The position numbers and the translations under genes were made by a program. Shown here piece after piece: positions 8,149 to 16,058 of a stretch of DNA of 45,824 nucleotides. The notes beneath the pieces are model-generated. The model was not told the origin of the DNA. It was given only the letters and a program-made list of their open reading frames with translations, and ran no database searches. This stretch comes from Pseudomonas gessardii. Its GTDB lineage: Bacteria; Pseudomonadota; Gammaproteobacteria; Pseudomonadales; Pseudomonadaceae. Each line of letters begins with the position of its first letter. Positions within the stretch are counted from its first letter, which is position 1. The stretch is taken from the NCBI RefSeq assembly GCF_001983165.1, contig NZ_MNPU01000044.1:1-45824 (forward strand), read 5' to 3'.

Positions 8149-8970
8149 ATGCCTCGTCTATTTAGCCTGCTGATGTTGCTGTGCCTCGCCTTCAATGCCC
8201 ATGCCGACAGCTACATCACCCGCACCCTGAACAAGCCGGTGCCCGGTGGCGTGGCCGTGGTCGACCTGGGCCCTGGGGCCGCCGCGCCAAAAGCCACCTA
8301 TCAGGGCAAGCCGGTGCTGGTGGTCAAGGAACAGGACAACTGGCTGGCGATTGTCGGCATCCCGTTGACGGTCAAGCCCGGTAACGAGCGCATCAGCAGT
8401 GGCGGGCGCACCCTGCCGTTTATCGTCGGCTACAAAAAGTACCTGGAACAGCGCATCACCCTGAAGAACAAAAGCCAGGTCAACCCCGCCCCGGCGCAAC
8501 TCAAGCGCATCGAAGGCGAGTTGGCCGTACAGCTCAAGGCTTACCGCAGCTTCAGCCCGAACCTGCCGAGCAACCTGGTGCTGGACAAGCCGGTGAACGG
8601 CCCGCTGTCGAGCAAGTTCGGCGTGCGCCGCTTCTTCAACGGTGAAGAGCGCAACCCGCATTCGGGCCTGGACTTCGCGGTGCCCGCCGGCACGCCGATC
8701 AAGACGCCGGCCAATGGCAAGGTGATCCTGGTGGGTAATTACTTCTTCAATGGCAACACCGTGTTTGTCGACCATGGCCAGGGCTTTATCAGCATGTTCT
8801 GCCATATGTCGAAAATTGACGTGAAGGTAGGCCAGCAATTGGTACGTGGGGCGGTGGTCGGCAAGGTCGGTTCGACGGGCCGGGCGACCGGGCCGCATAT
8901 GCATTGGAATGTCAGCTTGAATGATGCACGGGTGGACCCGGCGATCTTTATTGGCGCGTTCCAGCCTTGA
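8149..8970 (+). CDS. M23-family peptidoglycan endopeptidase (LytM type), exported
   Basis: The 273 residues begin with a signal peptide (hydrophobic LFSLLMLLCLAF, cleavage likely after AHA at 19). A beta-strand-rich N-terminal domain follows, then a C-terminal M23 metallopeptidase domain. Its zinc ligands are visible: His171 and Asp175 in HSGLDFAVPAGTP and His252 in the HxH motif GPHMHW, with His219 in FCHM as a likely catalytic partner. All ligands are present, so it should cut peptide crosslinks in the periplasm rather than be a degenerate activator. The ATG lies three bases after the xseA stop, so translation is probably coupled. An upstream in-frame TTG is less likely. Confidence 0.92.
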   Translation: MPRLFSLLMLLCLAFNAHADSYITRTLNKPVPGGVAVVDLGPGAAAPKATYQGKPVLVVKEQDNWLAIVGIPLTVKPGNERISSGGRTLPFIVGYKKYLEQRITLKNKSQVNPAPAQLKRIEGELAVQLKAYRSFSPNLPSNLVLDKPVNGPLSSKFGVRRFFNGEERNPHSGLDFAVPAGTPIKTPANGKVILVGNYFFNGNTVFVDHGQGFISMFCHMSKIDVKVGQQLVRGAVVGKVGSTGRATGPHMHWNVSLNDARVDPAIFIGAFQP

Positions 8971-8987
8971 TGTGATCGCTGGGCACA

Positions 8988-9023
8988 CTGGCGCCATCGC
9001 GGGCTTGCATGCGACGGCGCCAG
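8988..9023 (+). terminator. Hairpin after the M23 peptidase gene (REP-like)
   Basis: Arms 8988-9000 and 9011-9023 (CTGGCGCCATCGC with GCGACGGCGCCAG) pair over 13 bases with one mismatch and a 10-base loop resembling a decayed REP core. No T-tract follows, so termination is uncertain; it may protect the 3' end. Confidence 0.5.
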
Positions 9024-9186
9024 CCCTGTCGCCGCTGATTGCGCATCTTGAAAGCCTTACGCAAACAAAACAAAGCCTCTAGACCTTCAGCACAATAAAA
9101 TCTCGTTTCCTACAGCAATAGCAGAACTTATCTCAATTTTTTTCGACTGCTTGCCATCTTTCACCCCGGCGGTTAGGGTTGAGCTT

Positions 9187-9264
9187 ATGAAAACCTCTCA
9201 CACCCTCATTCAGCTCCGCCAGCACCGCAGCCTGTGCCTCGTCAGCGCACGACTGCCAGGCTGA
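9187..9264 (+). CDS. Candidate leuA leader peptide, 25 codons
   Basis: An ATG preceded by AGGG eight bases upstream opens a 25-codon frame reading MKTSHTLIQLRQ and ending LCLVSARLPG. Five of 25 residues are leucine, with isoleucine and valine too. It ends 86 bases before leuA. Ribosome stalling on leucine codons is the classical way leucine operons are attenuated in enterobacteria (leuL), and placement and composition fit that idea. No run of four consecutive Leu codons is present as in enteric leuL, so the mechanism may differ. Function is inferred. Confidence 0.6.
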   Translation: MKTSHTLIQLRQHRSLCLVSARLPG

Positions 9265-9330
9265 ATCGATCTGCCTCGCCCCCCGGTTTTATCCAATAAA
9301 CGCTTTCTGGCAGGCCGCCTCTTCTCGGCC
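9253..9330 (+). promoter_or_regulatory. Mutually exclusive pairings between leader ORF end and leuA ribosome site
   Basis: CTGCCAG at 9253-9259, the last codons of the leader ORF, is complementary to CTGGCAG at 9307-9313. That second segment abuts an alternative stem, GGCCG (9313-9317) with CGGCC (9326-9330), ending eight bases before the AAGGA of leuA. A ribosome on the leader would block the first pairing. No T-tract follows, so control of translation is more likely than intrinsic termination. Confidence 0.45.
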
Positions 9331-9350
9331 CTACAACAAGGATTCTTCTG

Positions 9351-11030
9351 ATGAGCATGCTCAAAGACCCGTCGTCTAAATACCGCGCGTTCCCGACCAT
9401 TGATATCCCGGACCGCACCTGGCCATCGAAAACCATCACCAGCGCGCCGATCTGGTGCAGCTCCGACTTGCGCGACGGCAACCAGTCGCTGATCGAGCCG
9501 ATGGACGCGGTGAAGAAACTGCGCTTCTGGAAAACCCTAGTCGCCGTGGGCGTGAAAGAAATCGAGGCATCGTTCCCGGCCGCGTCGCAGACCGACTTCG
9601 ACTTTGTACGCACCCTGATCGAAGACAACCATATCCCCGAGGACACCACCATCCAGGTGCTGACCCAGGGCCGTGAAGACTTGATCGCACGGACTTTTGA
9701 ATCCCTGCGCGGCGCCAAGAAAGCCATCGTGCACTTGTACAACGCCACCTCGCCGTCCTTCCGCCGTATTGTGTTCAACCAGAACAAGGACGGGATCAAG
9801 GCCATCGCGGTCGACGCCGCCAAGCTGTTCGTCAAATACGCCGCCCAGCAGCCGGAAACCCAGTGGACCTTCGAGTATTCCCCGGAGACTTTCAGCGCTA
9901 CTGAACTGGAATTCGCCAAGGAAGTGTGCGATGCGGTGATCGAGGTGTGGAACCCGACACCCGAGCACAAGATGATCCTCAACCTGCCGGCCACCGTGGA
10001 ATGCGCCACGCCCAATATCTATGCCGACCAGATCGAGTGGTTCGGTCGCCATATCAACCGTCGTGACAGCGTGATCATCAGCCTGCACACCCACAACGAC
10101 CGTGGCACTGGCGTCGCGGCCACCGAGCTGGGCCTGATGGCCGGCGCCGACCGTGTCGAAGGCTGCCTGTTCGGCAATGGCGAGCGTACCGGTAACGTCG
10201 ACCTGGTCACCGTGGCATTGAACCTCTACACCCAGGGCGTGAACCCCGGGCTGGACTTTTCCGACATCGACGGCGTACGCAAAGTGGTCGAAGAGTGCAA
10301 CCAGATCCCGGTGCACCCACGTCACCCGTATGTCGGCGACCTGGTCCACACCGCGTTCTCCGGCTCGCACCAGGATGCAATCCGCAAGGGCTTCGCCCAG
10401 CAGAAACCGGATGCCTTGTGGGAAGTGCCGTACTTGCCGATCGACCCGGCCGATATTGGCCGCAGCTACGAGGCGGTGATCCGCGTCAACAGCCAGTCGG
10501 GCAAGGGCGGCATCGCCTACCTGCTGGAGCAGGAATACGGCATCAGCTTGCCACGCCGCATGCAGATCGAATTCAGCCAGGTGGTACAGGCCGAGACCGA
10601 CCGCGTGGGCCTGGAAATGACCGCCGCGCAGATCCACGCGTTATTGCAGCGCGAATACCTGCAAGCCAACACCCCGTACGCCTTGGTCAGCCATCGCCTG
10701 CAGGAAGAAAACGGCAACAGCTCGGTAGAAGTTGAAGTCTCCGGCAAGGGCCAGGGCGAAACCAACCTGCGCTGGCACGGCAAGGGCAATGGTGCGCTGG
10801 AAGCGCTGGTGGCCGGCCTGCCGATTGGGGTCGAGATCATGGACTACAACGAGCACGCGATTGGCGCGGGCACTAACGCCAAGGCGGCGGCCTACATCGA
10901 ACTGCGCGTGAACGGCGAGCGTCCGGTGCATGGCGTGGGTATCGATGAAAACATCACCACGGCCAGCTTCAAGGCGGTGTTCAGCGCGCTGAACCGTTCG
11001 TTGAGCCAGCTGGAAGCGAAAGCGGCGTAA
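9351..11030 (+). CDS. leuA: 2-isopropylmalate synthase
   Basis: Condenses acetyl-CoA with 2-ketoisovalerate, the first committed step of leucine synthesis. The 559-residue protein is of the longer LeuA type found in pseudomonads and actinobacteria. The TIM-barrel catalytic domain starts with WCSSDLRDGNQ (metal-binding Asp) and has the divalent-metal motif SLHTHNDRGTG and NGERTGN. The C-terminal regulatory domain, where leucine binds for feedback inhibition, ends with GIDENITTASFKAVFSALN. The start ATG follows AAGGA at proper distance. A leader ORF and RNA pairings upstream suggest additional control. A compound palindrome follows the gene. Confidence 0.97.
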   Translation: MSMLKDPSSKYRAFPTIDIPDRTWPSKTITSAPIWCSSDLRDGNQSLIEPMDAVKKLRFWKTLVAVGVKEIEASFPAASQTDFDFVRTLIEDNHIPEDTTIQVLTQGREDLIARTFESLRGAKKAIVHLYNATSPSFRRIVFNQNKDGIKAIAVDAAKLFVKYAAQQPETQWTFEYSPETFSATELEFAKEVCDAVIEVWNPTPEHKMILNLPATVECATPNIYADQIEWFGRHINRRDSVIISLHTHNDRGTGVAATELGLMAGADRVEGCLFGNGERTGNVDLVTVALNLYTQGVNPGLDFSDIDGVRKVVEECNQIPVHPRHPYVGDLVHTAFSGSHQDAIRKGFAQQKPDALWEVPYLPIDPADIGRSYEAVIRVNSQSGKGGIAYLLEQEYGISLPRRMQIEFSQVVQAETDRVGLEMTAAQIHALLQREYLQANTPYALVSHRLQEENGNSSVEVEVSGKGQGETNLRWHGKGNGALEALVAGLPIGVEIMDYNEHAIGAGTNAKAAAYIELRVNGERPVHGVGIDENITTASFKAVFSALNRSLSQLEAKAA

Positions 11031-11037
11031 CGCTGCC

Positions 11038-11154
11038 CTGATCGTTCCCACGCTCCGCGTGGGAATGCACCTCAGGACGCTCTGCGTCCGCTCTTAAAGG
11101 CACGACGCGGAGCGTCACTGGAGGCGTTCCCACGCGGAGCGTGGGAACGATCAG
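11038..11154. repeat. Compound palindrome of four hairpins in mirror order
   Basis: The outer units (about 11038-11066 and 11131-11154) share the TTCCCACGC/GCGTGGGAA core with the repeat at 4251. The inner units are GGACGC-TCT-GCGTCC (about 11075-11089) and GACGC-GGA-GCGTC (11104-11116). The whole 117-base block is itself an inverted repeat, as expected of a REPIN-like or MITE-like element. It lies between convergent leuA and the amidase gene and may end both transcripts. Confidence 0.85.
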
Positions 11155-11946
11155 TCACAGGAATGTGAAGGCATCGGCATCCAGGTTTGCTGGGAATTTT
11201 TGACGATACTCCGCCAACTGCGCCGCCTCCAGGCACACCTGGAACACCCCGTCCGCCTCCCCCGCGCTCAGCAGGCTTTCGCCCTGGAAGTCCAGGACCT
11301 GGCTGTCCCCGGTGTAGGCAAAACCCTTGCCGTCCGTGCCCACCCGGTTCACCGCCGCCACATAACACAGGTTTTCGATGGCCCGGGCCGGCAACAGGCG
11401 GTTCCAGTGCTGGCGCCGCGCACCCGGCCAGTTGGCGGTGTACAGCAGCAGGTCGGTATCCTGGGCGTCGCGACTCCACACCGGGAAGCGCAGGTCGTAG
11501 CAGATCAGCGGGCGAATCCGCCAGCCCTTGAGCTCGAACTGCACCTGGCGCTCGCCGGGGGTGTAGTGATTATGCTCACCGGCCATGCGAAACAGATGGC
11601 GCTTGTCGTAGTGCAGCACCTCACCATCGGGCCGCGCCCACAACAGGCGGTTGCGGTGGCTGCCATCGGCCGCCTGGATGATCACGCTGCCGGTAATCAC
11701 CGCGTTGTACTTCTGCGCCTGGGCCTTGAGCCACTTATGGGTCGGCCCCTGCTCCGCTTCGGCCAGCGCTTCGGACGCCATGGAGAAGCCGGTGGTGAAC
11801 ATTTCCGGCAGCACGATCAGGTCGGCGCCCGCGGCCTGCTCCAGCAACAGTTCAAAATGCTCCAGGTTGGCCTGGCGGTCATGCCAGGCCAGGGTGGTCT
11901 GTACCAGGGCGATGTTCAGGTCGGGTAAAGCACTTAGATCACGCAT
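11155..11946 (-). CDS. Omega-amidase of the nitrilase superfamily (YafV/Nit2 type)
   Basis: A 263-residue carbon-nitrogen hydrolase with the full Glu-Lys-Cys triad: Glu48 in LPEMFTTGF, Lys115 in YDKRHLF and Cys149 in CYDLRFPVW. YafV/Nit2-type enzymes hydrolyse 2-oxoglutaramate or 2-oxosuccinamate, the keto acids left when glutamine or asparagine serves as amino donor. The upstream neighbour, overlapping by 13 bases, is just such an aminotransferase, so the pair probably acts in series: transamination, then irreversible deamidation pulling it forward. Cytoplasmic, no signal peptide. The pairing is also known in methionine salvage. Its stop codon abuts the compound repeat. Confidence 0.9.
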   Translation of the reverse strand: MRDLSALPDLNIALVQTTLAWHDRQANLEHFELLLEQAAGADLIVLPEMFTTGFSMASEALAEAEQGPTHKWLKAQAQKYNAVITGSVIIQAADGSHRNRLLWARPDGEVLHYDKRHLFRMAGEHNHYTPGERQVQFELKGWRIRPLICYDLRFPVWSRDAQDTDLLLYTANWPGARRQHWNRLLPARAIENLCYVAAVNRVGTDGKGFAYTGDSQVLDFQGESLLSAGEADGVFQVCLEAAQLAEYRQKFPANLDADAFTFL

Positions 11947-13082
11947 AGTTTCTCAGCTGCTTGGCGCAGCGTCTCCTCGCGTTTGGCAAAGCACAGGCGC
12001 ACCAGGCGCTGGCCTTGAGGTGGATTCTGGTAGAACACCGAGACCGGAATTGTCGCCACGCCATGCTCGCGGGTCATCCACAGCGACATGGCCACGTCAT
12101 CCAGGTCCGGGCGAATCTGTGAGTAGTCCACCAGTTGAAAGTAAGTACCGGGCACCCGCGCAAAACTAAAACGCGAGGGAGCCAGCAGATCGCAGAACAG
12201 GTCGCGCTTGGCCTGGTAGAAGGCCGGCAGTTCTTCGACATGTTCCGGGTGCTCGGCCATAAAGTCGGCCAGGGCGTACTGCAACGGCGTTACACCGCAG
12301 AAGCTGACGTATTGATGTACCTTGCGCAGCTCGGTACTCAAGGCCGCGGGCGCCACCACGTAGCCGGTTTTCCAGCCGGTGACGTGATAGGTCTTGCCAA
12401 AGGAGCTGACCACGAACGCGCGCGGATACAGCTCTTCGTGGGCCAGGACGCTGACATGGGGCACACCATCGAATACCAGGTGCTCGTAGACCTCATCGCT
12501 GACCAGGTAGAGATCACGGTCACGGATCAGTTCGGCCAACTGGTCCAGCTCGGCACGGCTGATCAGGGCACCGCTGGGGTTGTGCGGGGTGTTGAGGATG
12601 ATCATGCGCGTACGCGGGGACAGCGCGGCCCTGATCTGCTCGAAATCCAGGCTGAAATCCCCCGGCGCCAATGGCACATGCACGCACCGCCCACCGGCCA
12701 GTTCCACCGCCGGCTCATAGCTGTCGTAGCACGGGTCGAAGACGATTACTTCATCACCGCTGCGGATCACCGCTTGGATCGCACAGAAGATCGCCTGGGT
12801 GGCGCCGGGGGTGATGGTGACTTCGCTGTCGGGACAAACCTGCACGCCATAACTGCGGGCGATCTTGGCCGCCACTTGCTGGCGCAGGGCCGGCAGGCCG
12901 GTCATCGGTGCGTATTGGTTATGGCCACTGGCAACGTGTTTACCCACCGCGTCGAGCAAGGCCTGGGGACCGTTGAAGTCGGGGAAGCCCTGGGACAGGT
13001 TCAGCGCGCCGGTTTCGGCAGCGAGTTGCGACATGGTGGTGAAAATGGTGGTGCCGACATTTGGCAACTTGCTGGTGATCAT
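11934..13082 (-). CDS. Class I PLP aminotransferase, methionine/glutamine type (YbdL-like)
   Basis: The start is set at MITSKLPNVGTT (13082), with AGGGG upstream, giving 382 residues. The fold type I signature is complete: GATQAIF for cofactor phosphate contacts, NTPHNPSG, Asp196 in SDEVYEH and the PLP lysine Lys230 in SSFGKTYHVTGWK. It resembles E. coli YbdL and kynurenine/glutamine transaminases, which prefer methionine, glutamine or aromatic amino acids. The downstream omega-amidase overlaps it and should remove the keto acid formed from glutamine, which supports a role in regenerating methionine from its 2-oxo acid. Confidence 0.9.
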   Translation of the reverse strand: MITSKLPNVGTTIFTTMSQLAAETGALNLSQGFPDFNGPQALLDAVGKHVASGHNQYAPMTGLPALRQQVAAKIARSYGVQVCPDSEVTITPGATQAIFCAIQAVIRSGDEVIVFDPCYDSYEPAVELAGGRCVHVPLAPGDFSLDFEQIRAALSPRTRMIILNTPHNPSGALISRAELDQLAELIRDRDLYLVSDEVYEHLVFDGVPHVSVLAHEELYPRAFVVSSFGKTYHVTGWKTGYVVAPAALSTELRKVHQYVSFCGVTPLQYALADFMAEHPEHVEELPAFYQAKRDLFCDLLAPSRFSFARVPGTYFQLVDYSQIRPDLDDVAMSLWMTREHGVATIPVSVFYQNPPQGQRLVRLCFAKREETLRQAAEKLCVI

Positions 13083-13150
13083 TCGGTGGGCCCCTGGCGG
13101 TGAGTTACAAGTTGTAAGCTGCAAGCGCCGAAGGGTCAATCGTGAGGCAC

Positions 13151-13175
13151 AAAAAAGGGCTCGTTCAGAGCCCCT
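13151..13175 (-). terminator. Rho-independent terminator of the ndk-der operon
   Basis: On the minus strand GGGCTC (13173-13168) pairs with GAGCCC (13162-13157) around a 5-base loop and is followed by six Ts. It lies about 130 bases past the der stop, beyond a single REP. It is preceded by the 20-base motif at 13175-13194. Confidence 0.85.
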
Positions 13176-13194
13176 TCTTGGGTAACGCCTAACT
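13175..13194 (-). other. 20-base motif preceding a terminator, copy A
   Basis: On the minus strand AGTTAGGCGTTACCCAAGAA directly precedes the terminator hairpin. Eighteen of 20 bases are shared with copy B at 22580-22599, which sits in the same position before the isc terminator. No known name. Confidence 0.6.
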
Positions 13195-13260
13195 TACATA
13201 AGAGCTGGCTTGCCTGGGATGACGGTGGGTCAGTCAGCACATCGGTGTCTGACCTGTCGC

Positions 13261-13285
13261 TATCGCGGGCAAGCCCGCTCCCACA
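13261..13285. repeat. Single REP sequence
   Basis: One unit of the ATCGCGGGCAAGCCCGCTCC type, in the space downstream of der. The partner found in REPINs is absent. Confidence 0.8.
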
Positions 13286-13301
13286 CAAGCGCGCTCCACT
13301 A

Positions 13302-14771
13302 TCAGCGGCGGTCTTTACGCTTTTTGTCAGCCTTCTTGTTGTGGCTCATCAAGCGACGTTTCTTGTTCACTTGGCGGTCAGTCAGGCTGTTCTTGTTACC
13401 TTCGTACGGGTTCTCGCCACCTTTGAACTCGATGCGGATCGGCGTGCCGACCAGCTTCAAGACGCGGCGGTAGGTGTTTTCCAGGTAACGCACGTAGGAC
13501 TTGGGCACCTTCTCGATCTGGTTACCGTGGATCACGATAATCGGCGGGTTGGCACCCCCCAAGTGGGCGTAACGCAGCTTGATCCGGCGGTTATTGACCA
13601 TCGGTGGCGCGTGTTCGCCCACCGCGTCTTCGAGGATCTGGGTCAGGCGGTTGGTCGGCCAGCGGGTAACCGCGGACTTGAACGAGTTCTGCACCGAGGC
13701 GTAGAGGTTGCCCACGCCAGTGCCGTGCAACGCCGAGATAAAGTGGATATCGGCGAAGTCGACGAAGAACAACCGACGTTGCAGCTCGACCTTGACGAAG
13801 TCACGCTCGCTCGGGGTCATGCCGTCCCACTTGTTGATCGCGATCACCAGTGCCCGACCGGCCTCCAGGGCAAAGCCCAGCAGGTTGAGGTCGTGGTCGA
13901 CCACGCCTTCGCGGGCGTCCATGACGAAGATCACGACGTTGGCGTCTTTGATCGCCTGCAGGGTCTTGACCACCGAGAACTTTTCGACTTCCTCGTGGAT
14001 CTTGCCGCGCTTGCGCACACCGGCGGTGTCGATCAGCGTGTACTTCTCGTCGTTACGCTCGAACGGGATGTAGATGCTGTCGCGGGTGGTGCCAGGCTGG
14101 TCGTAGACGATTACCCGGTCTTCACCGAGCATGCGGTTGACCAGGGTCGACTTGCCCACGTTCGGGCGGCCGATGATGGCGATCTTGATCCCGTCTTTTT
14201 CACTCGGGCCAGGAATGCGCTTGGCTTCCTCGCCTTCGGCGACGATCTCCTCTTCGCCTTCAACTTCGTCGGCGTCATCCTTGGGGAAGTCGCGCAGGGC
14301 GATTTCCAGCATCTGGGTGATGCCGCGACCGTGGGCACCGGCGACCGGAATCGCGTCCCCCAGGCCCATCGGGCTGAATTCGGCACGGGCCGCCTCAGGG
14401 TCGATGTTGTCGATCTTGTTGGCGATCAAATAGGAGCGCTTGTTACGCTTGCGCAGGTGCTCGCCGATCATCTGGTCGGCAGCGGTATAGCCGGCGCGGG
14501 CGTCCACCAGGAACAACACAACATCAGCTTCTTCGATGGCCAGCAGCGACTGCTCGGCCATCTTTTCGTCCATGCCATGCTCGTCACCGGAGATACCACC
14601 GGTGTCGACAATAATGTAGGAGCGCCCTTGCCACTTTGCCTCACCGTATTGGCGATCACGGGTCAGACCGGACAAGTCGCCGACGATGGCGTCGCGAGTC
14701 CTGGTCAGGCGGTTGAACAAGGTGGACTTGCCGACGTTAGGTCGGCCCACCAGGGCGATTACGGGAACCAT
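13302..14771 (-). CDS. der: Ribosome-assembly GTPase Der (EngA)
   Basis: Essential double GTPase needed for maturation of the 50S subunit. With the start at MVPVIALVGRPNVGKS (14771; GGAG six bases upstream) the protein has 489 residues. Two GTPase domains in tandem show P-loops GRPNVGKSTLFNR near residue 9 and GRPNVGKSTLVNR near 190. Both have DTGG/DTAG G3 motifs and NKID/NKWD G4 motifs. They are joined by an acidic linker (EVEGEEEIVAEGEE), and a KH-like domain and a basic lysine/arginine-rich tail that contacts rRNA follow. It is the last gene of the operon, as in other gammaproteobacteria where it follows bamB. Confidence 0.98.
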   Translation of the reverse strand: MVPVIALVGRPNVGKSTLFNRLTRTRDAIVGDLSGLTRDRQYGEAKWQGRSYIIVDTGGISGDEHGMDEKMAEQSLLAIEEADVVLFLVDARAGYTAADQMIGEHLRKRNKRSYLIANKIDNIDPEAARAEFSPMGLGDAIPVAGAHGRGITQMLEIALRDFPKDDADEVEGEEEIVAEGEEAKRIPGPSEKDGIKIAIIGRPNVGKSTLVNRMLGEDRVIVYDQPGTTRDSIYIPFERNDEKYTLIDTAGVRKRGKIHEEVEKFSVVKTLQAIKDANVVIFVMDAREGVVDHDLNLLGFALEAGRALVIAINKWDGMTPSERDFVKVELQRRLFFVDFADIHFISALHGTGVGNLYASVQNSFKSAVTRWPTNRLTQILEDAVGEHAPPMVNNRRIKLRYAHLGGANPPIIVIHGNQIEKVPKSYVRYLENTYRRVLKLVGTPIRIEFKGGENPYEGNKNSLTDRQVNKKRRLMSHNKKADKKRKDRR

Positions 14772-14800
14772 GCGGCTCTCCACTGCGTTATTTCAGAAAA

Positions 14801-14827
14801 TACAAAAGCCGCTGCAAGGCAGCGGCT
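14801..14827 (-). terminator. Partial terminator between bamB and der
   Basis: A perfect 9-bp stem (14827-14819 with 14815-14807, AGCCGCTGC/GCAGCGGCT) with a 3-base loop is followed on the minus strand by TTTTGTA. It sits 36 bases before the der start. Since der otherwise shares the operon, it is probably leaky, or der has an extra promoter. Confidence 0.65.
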
Positions 14828-14906
14828 GGTGCTCGGGGCAACACCCGAAGGTGCCGCATGCCCTGCCGAAGCAGGGCCGCCTGGGGGGTTACCCCAAGCA
14901 TAGTTC

Positions 14907-16058
14907 TTACTTGATGGTCAGGGCTTCCAGCTTGCCGCTGTTACCAAACACATAAAGCATGTTGCCTACTACCAGCGGACGCGCGCGCAGGCCGTCGCTG
15001 TCGATACGTTCACGGCCGACAAAGCGACCATCCACCTGGCTCAGCAGGTGCAGGTAACCTTCCAGGTCGCCTACCGCTACATAGCTGGAGAACACTTCTG
15101 GCGCCGACAGTTGACGGCGAGCCAGCGAGTCATTGCTCCACAGGGCAGTGGTGGAACGCTCGTCGACACTTTCAACGGTGCCGGATGCCAGGCTCACGTA
15201 GACGCTGCCAAAACCCTGGGCAACACCGGCGTAGCTGGAAGCATCACGCTGCCAGAGGACGCGACCGCTTTGCAGGTCCAGCGCCGCGACACGGCCCTGG
15301 TAAGTGGCGACGTACAGGGTTTCACCCGACAGCAGCAAGCCGCCATCGATGTCCACGACCCGGTCCAGCTCGGAACGACCTTGTGGAATGGCGACCCGCG
15401 ATTCCCAGGCCGGCACGCCGTTCTGGGTATCCAGGGCGACCACTTTACCGGTCGACAGACCTGCCAGTGCCAGGTTATTGGTCACAACCGGACCACTGGT
15501 ACCGCGCAACGTCAGCACCGCAGGGGTGCTGTCGTACAGCCAGCGCTGCTCACCGGTGCTGGCGTCGAGGCCGATGACACGGTCATCCTGGGTCTGTACC
15601 ACGACGATATCGCCGTTGGTGGCAGGCGGTGCGAGAACTTCACTGGTCACGCGAGCGCGCCATTTCTCTTCACCGCTGCCCGAATCCAGGGCCACGACTT
15701 CGCCTTTGAGCGTGCCGATCATCACCATGCCGTAACCCACGCCGACGGCACCGGAAACCGGCAGTTCGAGGTCTTTCTTCCACTTGACGTCGCCGTTCAT
15801 GCGATCCATGGAGATCACCACGCCCGTCACGTCAGCGGCCACAATGTTGTCACCGTCGATTGCCGGTACCAACATGTTGTAGGTGTCGCCCTGGCCGTCA
15901 CCGATGGAGCGGCTCCACTGCTTTTGCAGGACCACTTCTTCCTTGAAGCTGGTCAGCTCGGCCGGAGGCAGTTCTTTTTTGCTGTTGCTGCTGCAACCCG
16001 CGGCCAAAACGGCCAGAGCCAGCAATGCTGCATGTTTCCAACGGATCACGTCACGCAT
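14907..16058 (-). CDS. bamB: Outer membrane assembly lipoprotein BamB
   Basis: Lipoprotein subunit of the BAM machine that folds beta-barrel proteins into the outer membrane. The start is placed at MRDVIRWKHAALL (16058), giving 383 residues with a lipoprotein signal (LAVLAAGC lipobox, lipidated Cys about residue 21). The rest is an eight-bladed beta-propeller of PQQ-like repeats, seen as recurring patterns such as VVALDSGSGEEKWR, VIGLDASTGEQRW and VAALDLQSGRVLWQ. The start overlaps the yfgM stop by 8 bases, so translation is coupled. An upstream in-frame extension lies inside yfgM. Confidence 0.97.
   Translation of the reverse strand: MRDVIRWKHAALLALAVLAAGCSSNSKKELPPAELTSFKEEVVLQKQWSRSIGDGQGDTYNMLVPAIDGDNIVAADVTGVVISMDRMNGDVKWKKDLELPVSGAVGVGYGMVMIGTLKGEVVALDSGSGEEKWRARVTSEVLAPPATNGDIVVVQTQDDRVIGLDASTGEQRWLYDSTPAVLTLRGTSGPVVTNNLALAGLSTGKVVALDTQNGVPAWESRVAIPQGRSELDRVVDIDGGLLLSGETLYVATYQGRVAALDLQSGRVLWQRDASSYAGVAQGFGSVYVSLASGTVESVDERSTTALWSNDSLARRQLSAPEVFSSYVAVGDLEGYLHLLSQVDGRFVGRERIDSDGLRARPLVVGNMLYVFGNSGKLEALTIK

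Larger units (their letters stand above)
8971..9350 (+). other. 380-base leader region of leuA
   Basis: The space between the M23 gene and leuA holds the REP-like hairpin at 8988-9023, an AT-rich stretch around 9065-9150 that probably contains the promoter, a 25-codon ORF at 9187-9264, and alternative pairings just before the leuA ribosome site. I could not fix a convincing -35/-10 pair. Confidence 0.6.

Noticed and set aside
9151..9179. TTGCCA/TAGGGT as a leuA leader promoter
   Set aside because: The -10 box is poor and would put the transcript start on the leader ATG, leaving no ribosome site.
13245..14903. 552-codon open frame opposite der
   Set aside because: Codon-bias shadow of der with no ribosome site; it even crosses a REP.
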